Shown: positions 21,700 through 34,699 of the stretch, in pieces
How the letters are laid out: each line of letters opens with the position of its first letter
How positions within the stretch are numbered: position 1 is the stretch's first letter
Source: Chionoecetes opilio
Lineage: Eukaryota; Arthropoda; Malacostraca; Decapoda; Majidae
Length of the DNA: 64,000 bases
Assembly (NCBI GenBank): GCA_016584305.1
Contig: JACEEZ010022620.1
Location: forward strand, 18,828 to 82,827
Direction of reading: 5' to 3'
Notes under the pieces: generated by a model
The model's input: only the letters and a program-made list of their open reading frames with translations
Databases searched by the model: none
Told to the model about the DNA's origin: nothing
Made by a program: the position numbers and the translations under genes

Positions 21700-23698
21700 C
21701 AATGGCGTAGCTACGGGTGGGCCTGGGTGGGCACGTGCCCACCCACGAGAAGCCGGTGCCCGCCCAGGTGCCCACCCACTGGCCACGGCTGCCGTGTGGT
21801 GTGGGAGCCGTGTTCCACTAGGTAGGACTGAGGGAGCATGCATGGAGTATTATAAATAATTTCTACTGATGACTTACCCTCGACCTCAAATACAATAAAT
21901 ATTAATCCTCTACTTGAAAGAAAGAAACATGCCTCTGAGTGAGTTAAATCCATATACTTTCTATTGATCACTTTTAATAGCAACGAACATAACTAAATTA
22001 CACCAGTTACCCTTACAAATTTTCTATAATTCCTTGTGTTGGTACTTAATTGGTACGTGTCTCCCTCTTGACTGCACAGTTCTTCTCATTATTGGAAAAA
22101 CCGTATGTATTCATCAGTGGATCTTATGTCCATGCAAAATGGTTGGATGTGCAAAAGGAAATGTATTCCAATGAGTAAACTAGAGAGCTACAACGACTTT
22201 CAGATACCAGATGGGCTTGCAGGTATGATACTTGCAAAGTAATGAAAGAGAGACTGAATGCCGTTCTGCGTGTTCTAGAAGATTTTATCAAATGACTGCA
22301 ATGCTGACAGAGCTATTGATGCAAGAGGACTTTTAGGTCAAATAGATGCTGGGTTTGCTATGAAGCTAGCCATTATGACACATATTCTTGGTAGGATAAA
22401 TCAGTTATAAAATTTGCTACAATCAGCCAATCTTGACATGGTAAAAGCTGTAGAATTAATTGAAACTGTAAGAGCCCACCTTGAAGAAATGCGGTCAGAC
22501 CCAGCCTCTTTTGATGCTTTGTGGGATGAAGTTGAGAGAAACTCAGCAGCTCATGGTTTTGATACTTCAGAGTGTAGAATGTGTAGATCACCAAGGAAAC
22601 GGAAACTGTCTACAAAATTGCAGGATTTTGTTGTTACTGATTATATTGGAAAACAGTCACGGAGCACGCACTCTGATTTCAGTGTTAAGGATTCAAGACG
22701 AATTAACTTCTTCTATCCTATTCTAGATCATATGTTAACAGAAATGACAAGGCGCTTCAATAATGAAGCATGTGAACTTATGAAAGCATTACAGGCACTG
22801 AATCCACAAAGTAAGGAGTTCTTATCTTTTGAGAAAATGTCTGGACTTATTCATGCATTTCGTGCTAATGAGGAAGATCTTAACCATGAGCTGCACTCTG
22901 CAAAACGCATGTTAGAAAGACGCTATAAGGATGTAAGTGACAATGAAAAGCCCATATCACTGTTAGATTTAGTGAGAATTCTTGGTCCATATGAAGAGGC
23001 ATTTCCTGAGTTCTACAGACTGGCCAAAATTTCTGTAGTATTACCTGTGTCATCAGCTTCAGCAGAGAGAAGTTTTTCTGCTCTGAAATTAATCAAAACT
23101 ACACTGAGAAATACAATGGGCAATGAGAGATTAGGTAATCTTGCTGTGTTGTCAATTGAAAGCAGGCGAGTTAAAAGCCTTGATTTAGAAGAATTTGTTG
23201 ATAAGTTTGCTGAGAACCACAAGAACAAAAGAATTCTGCTTAAGTGAGGTATTTTCACTTCCTCAGTGGAAATTTTAATTTTATTTGCCTGCTGCTTTAA
23301 AACTTATGCATTCTTTTTTATTTTCAGTATCAATTATGTTATTTCTATTTTGTATAAGTGGTAATATATGTATTAAATTTTTTGTCATGACTGCTTTATT
23401 TCGTTCTCCATCAGCAACTGGATGATACAGTACTCAACACACACTCCTAGAATAAAATCTAATAACCTTCCATAGTCCATACGACATCAGATAAACTCTT
23501 GATATTGGTCAGAATTCAAAATATGCAAGGGGGGGGGGGGGTCTTGGCACTGTAAGTGCAAGTAAGTCCCCAGTCCCCACCAAACTCCTCAGCTGTATGG
23601 GCTTGTTCAGCTCATCTAGTGCCCACCCATAGTCAGCTGTGCCCTCCCAGTGCCCTCCCAGGTGCCCACCCAATCATAAATACCTAGCTACGCCACTG
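21700..23698 (+). mobile_element. hAT element inside the 5' LTR, copy 2
   Basis: 1999 bp with TIRs CAATGGCGTAGCTA and TAGCTACGCCACTG, flanked by the perfect 8-bp duplication CTCCACAC at 21692-21699 and 23699-23706. The 3' LTR at 27028-27035 keeps the unoccupied site with one CTCCACAC. The inner ends are rich in GTGCCCACCC words, plausible transposase-binding repeats. Confidence 0.92.
22080..23247 (+). pseudogene. hAT transposase, N-terminally truncated (ZMYM1-like type)
   Basis: The open part, 22414-23247 (277 aa), ends with the hAT dimerisation region: SSASAERSFSALKLIKTTLR near residues 212-231 and NLAVLSIE after it. Before 22414 the coding sequence can be followed to about 22080 in other frames (AKWLDVQKEMY, RELQRLSDTRWACRYD), but stops and frame changes break it. 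A BED zinc finger and the first half of the catalytic region are not found in the element. Intact hAT transposases usually have 600 or more residues, so this is a deletion derivative. The family cuts and pastes DNA with 8-bp target duplications, which agrees with the flanks. Confidence 0.85.
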
Positions 23699-26600
23699 CT
23701 CCACACCCAGGAAGTGTGAGAGTACCTTGTCACGAAATTAACTGTTCTGGCTGTCTATTAGACATTAGTTTCATTGACCGTTACTTAACGAACTGCGTGA
23801 CATTATTAATGTATAAATCTCACAGTGTACAGATATGTATATATATCTTGTAATTATTGTTCTGGTACTTTTTTTAAACAGCCTATAAAACACCGCTCCG
23901 ACCACTTTTATTCAACTACCATCTGAAGTGTCTGGCTAGGACGGTATACGCCTACCATAAACCTTGCACTTCTGAGGCAATCAACCCTACTGTTCACCAA
24001 CAGTTGTAAGTATTCTTACTGGGGTTGACCCCTGTTACCTGTAATAACACACAGATAAGGGTAACAAAAATGCTGGCAAGCTTGGGATATCTAAATACTG
24101 TGACACCCGTTACCCGTAACATAAAAGTTCTTAAAAGGCTAACATAAATAGGGAACAGCTTGGGATACGAACAACCATTAATATTACAGTACCGTAAAAT
24201 AATGAACAATTAATACACGTGAGCGATATATTGTGGAAACACATCGAGTCAGTGAACGTAAACAGAGAGAAAACAAAAGAGAGACAAAAATTGTTTAAGC
24301 TGCGTCAGACAAACACTGGCCTTGCGTGATTTTCCGCGATTCAGCATCTCCTCTTAAAGATCCCCCCGTTCATATCATTACTCAAACCCCAACAAACGAG
24401 TTATCAATTAAAAACTCCCCAGTATAAAGAATCCAGCCTACATTGACTCCGAGATTCAGAGACAAGAACAACGAGGACGAGGACGAGGACACGTGGAAGA
24501 AGAGGTTATCAAGAGGACGAGGACAGACATAAAGGCTTTTATCATGGCACAGACGGGAGGACAAGATTTGAATTTTTAATAATGAGACGGGACGAGAGAG
24601 GAACAACTAGCCGACTCATTAATTTCCAAATACTTCCAAAATTCAGCAAACTCCTTGTCAACAGCCAGCCACAGCCACTCAGCCAGCCTCACACCCTGCA
24701 GCCAGCCTCACAGCCTTGCAGCCAGCCAGCTTTGCAGCCAGCCAGCCTTGCAGCCGGACAGGCAGCGCGACAGCCCGTCTAGTCATCATTCCTCACATCT
24801 GTAACAACGCCCTTGGAGGAAGCCCTTCTGTTCAGCAGTAACGGAAGGACTTCTTTGCTGAATTCACACAATGTTAGTGGTATACAACATCTAGCGGGAC
24901 CCTACAAGAGACATATTTTAAAAAACGCCACTCGTTTACATAAAAAACACTTAGTGTTGAGATATGTATTTTCACATTTGTTTTTGCTTAAATAGCCATG
25001 TGAAAGAATTTCAAGTAATTAATTTGTCAGTTTTTTTTCTATAGATGTTTTAAATATGCTTACCGCTAATATTTCATAATTTTTTGTAATTCTTAATAAT
25101 TTGTTAGCTCCTCTTATATGTAATATTTTATTCAATTCTCCTTCTTAAATTTGCCTTAAAGCCAGGAGATGGGAGATAATAGTTAACTTAATTAAAGTTT
25201 TACTTATGAATTTATTGCCTTTTTAAACAAAAGTTAGAATGTGAGTGAATTATTTGCTAGTATGTATAGTATGGGCAGATGTACCCCTAGTCTCTGAGGA
25301 AGCGGAAATGACAGTACGGGAGTTAACCTTTTGTTTGAGGAATTAACTCTTGAATTGAGGGAGGAATGAATCACCTCCGATTTACCTCCGTTTGTAACAT
25401 AAAATAACCTAACTGCACCTCAGATAATCTCCCTTACTAACTCGAAGTCTAATTCTAACCATCCGTTGCAGGTCGTTATTTTTGCCCTCCCGAAGACTCT
25501 TCCTCAGGCCACTAGTGTTATTACGCCAAGTTTATCTGCCAGGGAATATATTTTTGTCTATGTAAGGATATTTAACACCAAAAATATTTAAATTTTGCAG
25601 CCAAAATGCCACAGGCACTCGTGTCAAAAGAAATTAATTACTGCCATTGGCACTCCTTATGCACATTTTATTGTTAGAATACTATTCTAGCTGAAGGCAG
25701 CTCTTATCACTTCTTAGAGAATGATTAATAAATACATTACTCTCTGATATGCCCCTGAAATAATATACATGCATATCTTAACGTGAAAATTTATATTACA
25801 GACCCGGGGTCTATATTTTTTTTTAGCTGAGAAGCTGTACTCCGTAAAAATAGGTTCATAAATACAAAATAAAAAAAAATAAATAAAATTTATAAAATCT
25901 TAAAAGCAGCAAATGCCAAAGTCAAGGGAAGTTAGTGCCATTTTGCACTCCCCGCACAACATTTTGATTGAGTTATAATACTATTTGAGCTGAAAAAGTT
26001 CCCATCACTTTAAGGTGAATGCAAATAATACATATGCATATTTTAATGTTGTGATAATTTTTAGTACCGACCCGGAGTCCCGATTTATTAGCATTACAAG
26101 CCGTATCTACTCCTGAAGTTTAAAGAAGCAGGTCTTAAAAAAATAATAAATAAATACTGCCCGTGTGATTACTCACGTTCTCAAGGCCTGCTGTGTTTTA
26201 TCTTCATCCACACTTCCAGTGTTATTAAGTGACTACGCGGTAGAGTTTTGGCAAAGGCACTTTTTTAAAATTTGCAGGGATATTAACAAAATTACTAACA
26301 GACTATGAGTTCATTTTTTTTCTAATAACTCATGTTTAGATTCTGTGTAAAGTATTTTACCAGTTTATTGATGACTTTAATGCACTGTCCTTTTATTATT
26401 ACTCCTGTTATACCAAACATTCCTCTTTGCTATGTTGTCATTAAACCCTCACCTTGTATAATTTGTAAGGATTGGCAAAACTGAGAATCGGTATAGATAC
26501 ACAACGATGTAACCCAGTTAGGTATACAGTCTTTATACAATGCGAGGACGCATTGTTATAAGGGGAGAGCGATATTAGCGTACTGGTTATATATTATATG

Positions 26601-27397
26601 TTGTGTTAATCGATACTAATACAGTATGTCTGAGTGTCTGTGTGTCTTGTTTCTGGCGCTTAGCGGATGCTGAGTGCTGACACCTTTTGATGAGGTTAAG
26701 TTTGACGGAGTATCACGCCATGGCCCATAAGGATGACGTGGACAGTCAACCCGGTGTCTTGAAGCAACACGTTTGACACACCTCGCCCCTTGGGTCCAGA
26801 TGCACACACAAGTTGTGTGTGTGTGTCATCTCAGCGCAAATGCCCAAGGATGATGACGCTGACGAGAGTGCAACAGGCCTGAGAGAACATGTCCACCGGA
26901 AACCCGTCAGTTCTGGCCTGCTTTCCTCATATGCTGCAACTACCCGGGGAGAGGGCAGAACACAGATTACAAGGAGACGCGTTACGGGCGCTCCTACTCA
27001 CGACACCGTTCAGAGTGTCTGTTTGTACTCCACACCCAGGAGGTGTGAGAGTACCTTGTCACGAAACAACGTTCTGGCTTGTCTATTAGACATTAGTTTC
27101 ATTGGCCGTTACTTAACGAAAGCGTGACATTTTTAATGTATAAATCTCACAGTGTACAGATATTATATATATCTTGTAATTATTGTTCTGGTACTTTATA
27201 TTAACAAGCCTTATAAAACAACCGCTCGACCACTTTTATTCAACTACCATCTGAAGTGTCTGGCTAGGACGGTAAACGCCTACCCATCAACCTTGCACTT
27301 CTGAGGCAATCAACCCCTACTGTGTCACCAACAGTTGTAAGTATTCTTACTCGGGTTGACCCCTGTTATCTGTAATAACACACAGATAAGGGTAACA

Positions 27398-28320
27398 CTC
27401 ACCTATTTACCAAAAACCTAATCAAAAGATCTCTAACTTCAAAAACCTAATCAAAATATCTCTAACTTCAAAAACCTAATCTATGGATCTCCATCTTCAA
27501 AAACCATCTCCAACTTCAGCTATCTCAACTAAGTTAGTTTTTGGTCATTTACTTATTGTTCCCACATAAAAAAACTGCACTTAACAAATACCCTCTTCGC
27601 CTATCTATCAAAAAACCTAATAAAAACCTAGCAAAACCTTTCACTCAACCGATTTACCTAAGTCCCCCTGTTGCTCGCTTAGTAAAGAAACCCAGCGAGC
27701 CACAACCTTCCATGTGACACTTATACCTTAAAACAGCACTTAATACCCTCTTCACCTGTCTATCAAAAACCTAATATAAGCATAGCAAAACCTTTCACTC
27801 AACCGATTTCCCTAAGTCCTGTCCACCAAAAACCCAAATCCAAATATAGCAAAACCACAAACCTTCCATGTGACACTTACACCTTAAAAAAGCACTAAAC
27901 AAATTCCTTCCTAGCTTGTCTATCAAAAAACCTAATTTAAACATAGCAAAACCTTTCACTCAAACGATTTACCTAAGTCCCCCTGATGTTCACTTAGTAA
28001 AGAAACCCCGCGAGTCACACCCTTCCCTCTGAACCCACACATAGAAATATAAAAAATACCAGAAATTTGACCCCTTTTTCTTGCCGTAAAAATAACCTTA
28101 AACTGAAAGAATAGAAATTTCCCATCTTTTTCCCTTTTTTTTGCCGTAAAAATAACATTATCAGAAAAAATACCAGAAATTTGACCCTTTTCTTTGCCGT
28201 AAAAATAACCTTCAACTGAAAACTGAAAAAATTCCCATCATTTTCCCCTTTTCTTGCCGAAAAAATAACATTATCGGAAAATACAACAAATGTAATAGTT
28301 TTTCCTTTTCTCTCGCATTA
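27398..28320. repeat. Tandem array of ~155-bp units with AAAACCTAAT core
   Basis: CTATCTATCAAAAAACCTAAT-type words recur near 27601, 27756 and 27917 with TAGCAAAACCTTTCACTC and CCTAAGTCC in each unit. Further on, CTTGCCGTAAAAATAAC recurs about every 60 bp (28079-28260). The LTR element sits inside this array, because the left flank at 13850-13862 (AAATACCCTCCTCA) fits the same unit. Confidence 0.7.
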
Positions 28321-28627
28321 AATCAACGCTTTAGATTCAACCTAGCGCTTACCTTACGTTACCTTCACCTACAGCTAAGTGGGCCAAGGTAGCGTTAAAA
28401 CACCTGGCGAGTCACCGAGAGAGGAACGAGGGCATTATGCAAGCTGGATTATCCCTATGAGGGTTCTACGAGGGTTTCACGAGGGTTCTACGGGGGTTCT
28501 ACAGCAAGGGAATATTGTTTGGGGGGTTGGGAAAAGTACGGACGCGTATGAGATATACAGTAATATTAATTGCTAAAACATGGAACAAAAGTTAATAATG
28601 AACGCAGGAGGCAATCATCCGAAGGCC

Positions 28628-28659
<32 letters not shown>

Positions 28660-28958
28660 ACCCCCAAATTATCCTATAAAAATCATCATCTAAGGAAAAA
28701 ATGGCTTAACGCATAAACCTTTGCAATTTTAACATTTCCCTTCGTTTTTGTCTTTTGGGAGAGGCAAGACTGGGGGGGGCAGCTCCGGGGTTGTTTAGTC
28801 AGGCCCTTAAGTGGGCAGGTGCTGATTAGGGTCGACAGGGCTAGTGGAGGCGATGGTTTTTGTTTTTTTTTTTGTGGATGTGGAGTGGGGGGAGAAGGGG
28901 AAAGGGAGGGTGAAGTGAAGGGGGCCGGGGTGGAACGAGTGTGGAAATGAGGGAAAGG
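28321..28958. other. Spacer with short (CA)n
   Basis: A GAGGGTTCTACGAGGGTT-like short repeat near 28455-28502, (CA)n at 28631-28655 and purine-rich sequence after 28870. No supported gene. Confidence 0.5.
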
Positions 28959-28959
28959 T

Positions 28960-31900
28960 CAAAGGGGGAGTGTAGTGAATGTGTGCGTGGCGCTAATTGT
29001 TCGGGGGCATCGAGACCTAAAAGGTTTTCGTAGGAAACGTTTTGAAAAGGTGGGAGGAAGCGGAGATAGAGATATGATCTCAATTTGGAGGGAGTATGGG
29101 GGGGCACATCGAGGATGTACCGGGGGTACCAAGGGAATTTTTCTTCGGGCTACTAAAGGGGTGGTCTCTAGTAAGCACCAAGGTGGTGAATGGCAGGTGT
29201 TGAGCATGGGTACACGCCCAAAAGGGAAAAAAGGGAAAAAAGACCATGTTTGTGCCGAAGATTCAGGGCCTCGGGGGGAAAAAGGGAAAGAGGAAAGATA
29301 CGGAGGTAAGGGCGGTAGACGATACATCATACCCGAAAGAAAAACTTGGTTTTTGGGGACAGTCAGGGTTTGGCTCTCGACAGCAGTTTTTGTAAAAGGG
29401 AAGGATCGCATGAAGCTGATTACCCAGGGAAGGGGGTAGGTTATGTTTTTTTAAAGATAGTTGATGCATGGTGAACCAAGGGAAAAAACCCCTCGTCGCT
29501 GAGTGTGGGGGGAAACGATGTTGAGGGGTAAAAAGTGGGAATTGCACGCGGGTTTAAGGAACGTAGGTAAGGTTTGGGGTAGGGGTGGGTTCCCCGTGGT
29601 GGTGGGTCCTTCCCAAAAGCATGTTGACGACTTTTGGTATCCCGGGTATTGCTTGAATTCCGGGTGGGCCCTTATTTCAAAACCAAGGTTGGGGCCCTTT
29701 TTCGACAGGGGACCTCTTTTCGGGGATAACCACCTCAACCCCAGAGACGGGGTGCACTTTTTGTGGAAGGAGTTCAGATCTTGTCTGGAATCCTTGAAAA
29801 GAGAGGTAGGTGCACTGCGGCTTTTTAAAATAGAGAACCGGGGAGTAGACACTGGGTTCGGGGTAAGGGAAACTGCGACATAGGAGGAGTTTCAGAAGGC
29901 AGGAACTAAAGTGATTCGTAAGAAGAAGAGAGGAGCTGGTTAGGTAAAGATAAAGGGCAAATGGAAAAAAACTAAGAGGAGTTGCGTGAAGGTCTACATA
30001 CAAACTGTTGGAGTATTTTAAAAAAGAGAGATTTCCGGAGAGCGAATAAATAGTGTAGAGGATTTTGATTAATAGATAACAGAAACATGGTTGGATATGT
30101 CAGGAAAGGTATTTGATCCGGAAGTCGAGATAGTGGGTATAAGTTATTTCAACAAAAGGACAGAGTTGGCAGGCGAGGTGGAGGAGTTGCGCTTTATGCA
30201 AAGAGATACATTGCAGTGTTGTGTTAATAATGTTATAAAAACAGATGACAGCATAGAGTCTATATGGGTAGAAAGTTACGGAGGAACTGAGAAAATGGTT
30301 TTGGTGTAAGGTATCGGCCTCCAAACTTATGTAAAGAGGGAGTCAGTCCTATTAGGGAAGAAATAAACAAGGCCTGAAGATATTAATCGACTATGCGTAG
30401 CGGGAGATTTATCTTAGGAATATGACTGGGATTTAATCATAGGTGACCCGACGCAGATGAATGTTAAATATAATCCAGGATAACTCTAAGTCAAGCAATC
30501 AAGGAGACTACTAGAGGAGATAATATTCTAGACTATTGCTGACAAAATAGAGACGATTTAGTTTACAGTGTGGAGGTCGGTGGAAAGCTAGATAATAGCG
30601 ACATTATGAGATCAGATTGAGCTAAAATGGGAAGTTTGAAAAGTTAGTGGCAACAAACAAAAAATAATAATTCAGAAAGGCAATGTTGCAGGTGATAAGA
30701 AGGACACCTTGGAAGTTATTAAAAAGAGGTGTGGGATGGAGGGAATTTTTTTTTCCCATGGTCAAGGACAGGCGACGACAGCTGGAAGGCCAATTATGAA
30801 GGATTACGAAGGCACCTGGAGGTAATTAGAGCGGTTTAGACATGGAAGTGAGGTCGGGGTGGAGGCGGTAATTAGAGCGGTTAGACATGGACAGTGAAGG
30901 TCCGGGGCGGAGGAGTAATTATGAGCGGTGTAGACATGGGAAGTGAGGTCGGGATCGAGGAGGATTATTACCTTATTTGTAAGGAAGATATTGACGGACA
31001 AGAAAAAACTATTCCTTATAGGGAAATATGATCTAGAAAGAGTGATCCAAAAAAATTGGGATGAACCACTAATTTAAAAAACACAACCATGAGTAAAAAG
31101 AAACATGTTTTAAGGTTAAATTGGGATTTATTTAAGGTTTAATTAGGATTGGTGAGCAAAAGAACAGTATGAACGTGATGGCGAGGACAGTGGGAAATTA
31201 ACTCTAGTAGCTAAGAAACAATTAATGAGATTAAAGTAGCAGGACAGTGCGCAAAAATGACCAAGGGGTTCTATCAGGTATATGAAACCAGACAAGGGAA
31301 TTAGTCGGGGCCGTTAAGGTCAATGACAGGGTGAGGTCTTAAATGCGGATGGGATATGTGTAAAAGTCTAAAATGATTATTTCTTAAGGCGTTTTTACTG
31401 AGGAGGATACACAGACGATACCTGATAGTGAACAGATGTTCAAAAGAAAGAGATGAGGAGGAAAACTCAAAGATATTGTGATAACTAGGGAAATGGTGGT
31501 AGAATAGAGGGTATAGATAAAATGAAGAATTTTAAAATCGCCAGGGGACCAGATGAGTGTATCCCAGGGTATTAAAGGAAGCAAGAAGGTTGTTAGTGAG
31601 TCGTCAGTGCACATTTTAGGAAATCGATTGATATAGGCGATGTGCCATATTGTGGAGCGAAAGAAATGTTGTTCTATATATTAAGAAGGGAGACAGAGGA
31701 CTAAGTCAAATTATCGACCCGTAAGTCTAACGTCAGTGGTAGGTAATTATGCGACTATTATTATTGCAACAAAACATTAGAGAGCACTTAGAACATTCGT
31801 TTGATCAATAATTCACACATGGACCCTTCACCAAGGGTAGGTCATGTTCACCAATTTAATTGAGTTTTTTATAGGAAAGTTTATGAGACGGCAGATAATG

Positions 31901-33075
31901 ATAAGGAGTATGATATAATATATCTAGACTTTAGTAAGGCTTTGACAAAGTACCACACGAGAGACTCTTAAATAAGGTAAGGCTCATGGAATAGATGGGA
32001 AGGTTCTTCATTGGATCAGAGCTTGGCTAAAGTATAGGCAACAAAGGTTACAATAAGGTTCTAAATCGGAAGGGGACTGGTGACAAGCTGGGTTCCACAA
32101 GGGTCTGTTTGGCGTTCCATTACTATTTTTGATTACATCAACGACTTGGATAGTGGGATTAGCAGTGATATCCAGCAAGTTGCTGATGATACTAAGTTAG
32201 GTAGGATTTTGATCACAGTCTGATTGCTAAACATATTGCAGGGAGACTTAGATAAATTAATTGAGTGGGCAGTCAGATGCAGATGAATTTAATATGATAA
32301 GTGCAGCGTTATGAATGTTGGAGAAAAAACTCTGTAATAGAACACCATACGCAATAGTACGCTGAAAAGATCAGAAGGTGAAAAAGATCTTGGAGTGAGG
32401 TGACCCAGGACCTTCCGACCTAGGAAACAATGTATTGAGTCTAGAACTAGAGCTAATGAGTATTAGGATTCATACCAGAAGTGTTAAAAGTAGAAGGGCG
32501 AAGTTATTCTAAGGCTTTATCTGGCTATAGTAAGGCTCTCACTAGGACATGGCAGTTCAGTTTTGGTCTCCATATTACAGGATGGATATAGCCTTGTTAG
32601 AAACAGTGTAGAGAAGAATGCCAACTGATACTAAGGGATGGTTAACTTTAGTTATGAGCAGAGATTGAAGGTTATTAAAGTTACAACTCACTCGAGGACG
32701 CAGAGTAAGGGGCGATCGGATAAAAGTTTTTAAGTGGATAAAGGGATTTAATAAAGGAGAGGTAGGAAAAGTTCTTACGGCTTTTAACCAGGGTAGAACA
32801 AGAAGTAATGGATTCAAGCTGGAAGGGCGTAGATTTAGAAAGGAAATAGGGAAAAACTGGTTCACAAATAGGGTGGTGAATGGATGGAATAGACTCAGTA
32901 GACAGGTAGTTAGTGCGGAGTCATTATGGAGCTTTAAAGAGGGGCTGGATAGGTTCATGGATGGGGATGAAAGGTGGATGTAGGTAGTGTTAGGTGACAG
33001 GAACTACCACATGTAGGCCTCGTGGCCTCTTGTAGCTTCCTTATTTTCTTATGTTCTTATGTTCTAATATAAACC
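28960..33075 (+). mobile_element. Decayed CR1-like LINE with esterase-type ORF1 and EN-RT ORF2
   Basis: ORF1 remains lie at about 29100-29815. The frame 29503-29883 contains NPRDGVHF, the D-x-x-H block of SGNH-type esterase domains seen in CR1 ORF1 proteins. ORF2 starts near 30075 with endonuclease-like TETWLDMSGKVFDPEVEI and continues with YLDFSKAF at about 31920, GVPQGS near 32090 and ADDTKLGR near 32180. A C-terminal stretch with VFKWIKGF and NQGRTRSNGFKLE reaches about 32950. The 3' end AGGAACTACCACATGTAGG...CTTGTAGCTTCC closes with repeated TTATGTTC, an 8-bp tail as in CR1. Frames change about every 100 bases, so nothing is functional as written; some of this may be base-calling error. 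Confidence 0.8.
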
Positions 33076-33076
33076 T

Positions 33077-33078
<2 letters not shown>

Positions 33079-33175
<97 letters not shown>

Positions 33176-33229
33176 GGAAGGAGGGAGTGAGAAGAGGAGA
33201 AGAGAGAGAGAGAGAGAGAGAGAGGGAAA

Positions 33230-33300
<71 letters not shown>

Positions 33301-33327
33301 GAGGAGGAGACGAGGAGAGAGAGAGAG

Positions 33328-33413
<86 letters not shown>

Positions 33414-33445
33414 CGAGCGAGAGAGGAGAAGAGAGAAGGAAGAGA

Positions 33446-33543
<98 letters not shown>

Positions 33544-33603
33544 GATAGAGGAAGAGTAGGAAAGGTTGAGAAAGAGAGAGAAGAGAGAGGAAGAGATGAG
33601 AGA

Positions 33604-33636
<33 letters not shown>

Positions 33637-33641
33637 ATGAG

Positions 33642-33708
<67 letters not shown>

Positions 33709-33729
33709 TTAGAAGTAGGAAGTTGAGAG

Positions 33730-33787
<58 letters not shown>

Positions 33788-33798
33788 TAGGAGAGAGT

Positions 33799-33830
<32 letters not shown>

Positions 33831-33849
33831 TTTGAGAAAGAGGGAAGTT

Positions 33850-33903
<54 letters not shown>

Positions 33904-34054
33904 GAGAGAGAAGAGAGAGAGACGTGAGAGTAGAATGAGAGAGAGAGAGGAGATTGATATACGAGAGAGACGAGAGGAGAAATTTGAGCTGAAACGATGA
34001 GGAAGAGGAGAGAGAGAGAGAGAGATAAGAGAGAGAGAGGTCGAGAGACGAGAG

Positions 34055-34100
<46 letters not shown>
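33079..34100. repeat. (GA)n tract of about 1 kb
   Basis: Almost continuous GAGAGA with scattered GGA, GAA and TGA interruptions, directly after the LINE tail. Arg/Glu and Ser/Leu frames across it are by-products. Confidence 0.95.
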
Positions 34101-34101
<1 letters not shown>

Positions 34102-34184
34102 ATAAGATACGTTGATCCTATCTAGACACTTTGCCAGTACCAACTACAAGGTTATTGACTATACAAAGCGCCACCCCTCCAGGA

Positions 34185-34275
34185 CGAACTTGGTGGGCTC
34201 GAACCGATGACCGAATGCAGGGATGCTACACTCGAGCTCGCAGCTCTACTAACCGAGCCACCCTGACGGGTCGAG
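34185..34275 (-). mobile_element. tRNA-like SINE head, minus strand
   Basis: Read on the minus strand: GTCAGGGTGGCTCGGTTAG (A box), AGAGCTGCGAGCTCG, then B box GGTTCGAGCCC. Pol III promoter boxes are spaced as in a tRNA, but the arms pair poorly. It lies between two (GA)n tracts. Confidence 0.55.

Positions 34276-34336
<61 letters not shown>
34276..34336. repeat. (GA)n microsatellite
   Basis: Pure GAGAGA directly beside the tRNA-like sequence. Confidence 0.95.
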
Positions 34337-34338
<2 letters not shown>

Positions 34339-34699
34339 ATGTGTCCAGGGTCTGTGCCAACAAATCTATGAAGCAAAACAAGTTAAAACGTTCATCCAAA
34401 CTTTGCAGTAAAGTCGCTAAGTTATTGCCCAGATAAGGAAAAAGCGGCTTAGTGGAGGCCAGAAAGATGCTCTTTCAGACTCGGGTTAATTTTTGTTTTT
34501 ATCACTTTTTTAGAGAAAGTTTCCTTGGTCTCGTGGGTATTGGCAGAGCATATTGAAAGATGCAAAAAAACAAAACAAGGCGTATAACATATGAAATGGT
34601 AAAATATCAAACATATGGAACGATGTTTATCTGATACCATTCGGGTTTAGTTTTGCTGAAAATGAAAAAATGAACCTATGTGGTGTTGAAAAATTATTA
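34337..34699. other. Spacer without gene
   Basis: No domain, repeat or splice pattern that I can support. Confidence 0.4.

Larger units (their letters stand above)
21240..27397 (+). mobile_element. LTR retroelement without gag/pol, copy 2
   Basis: 5' LTR 21240-24066 (about 820 bp once the hAT insertion is subtracted), interior 24067-26572, 3' LTR 26573-27397 (825 bp). CTCA flanks both sides (21236-21239, 27398-27401), a 4-bp target duplication. A purine tract AAGGGGAGAGCGA lies at the interior/3' LTR junction. TGGCAAGC a few bases inside the 5' LTR is a possible primer-binding site. The interior of about 2.5 kb shows no polymerase or capsid motifs, so this is a non-autonomous (LARD-like) element that would depend on enzymes from elsewhere. 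Confidence 0.75.
20655..28320. repeat. Tandem duplicated block, copy 2 (mostly clean)
   Basis: Homologous to 13260-20649 end to end. Between 23.87 and 24.95 kb it is this copy that is slightly noisy, with dropped bases relative to 16.4-17.5 kb. The two copies thus complement each other in quality, which fits two haplotype-like or unpolished assemblies placed in tandem. Confidence 0.85.

Noticed and set aside
33051..34143. Long Arg/Glu-rich and Ser/Leu-rich open frames
   Set aside because: They are translations of (GA)n and its complement.
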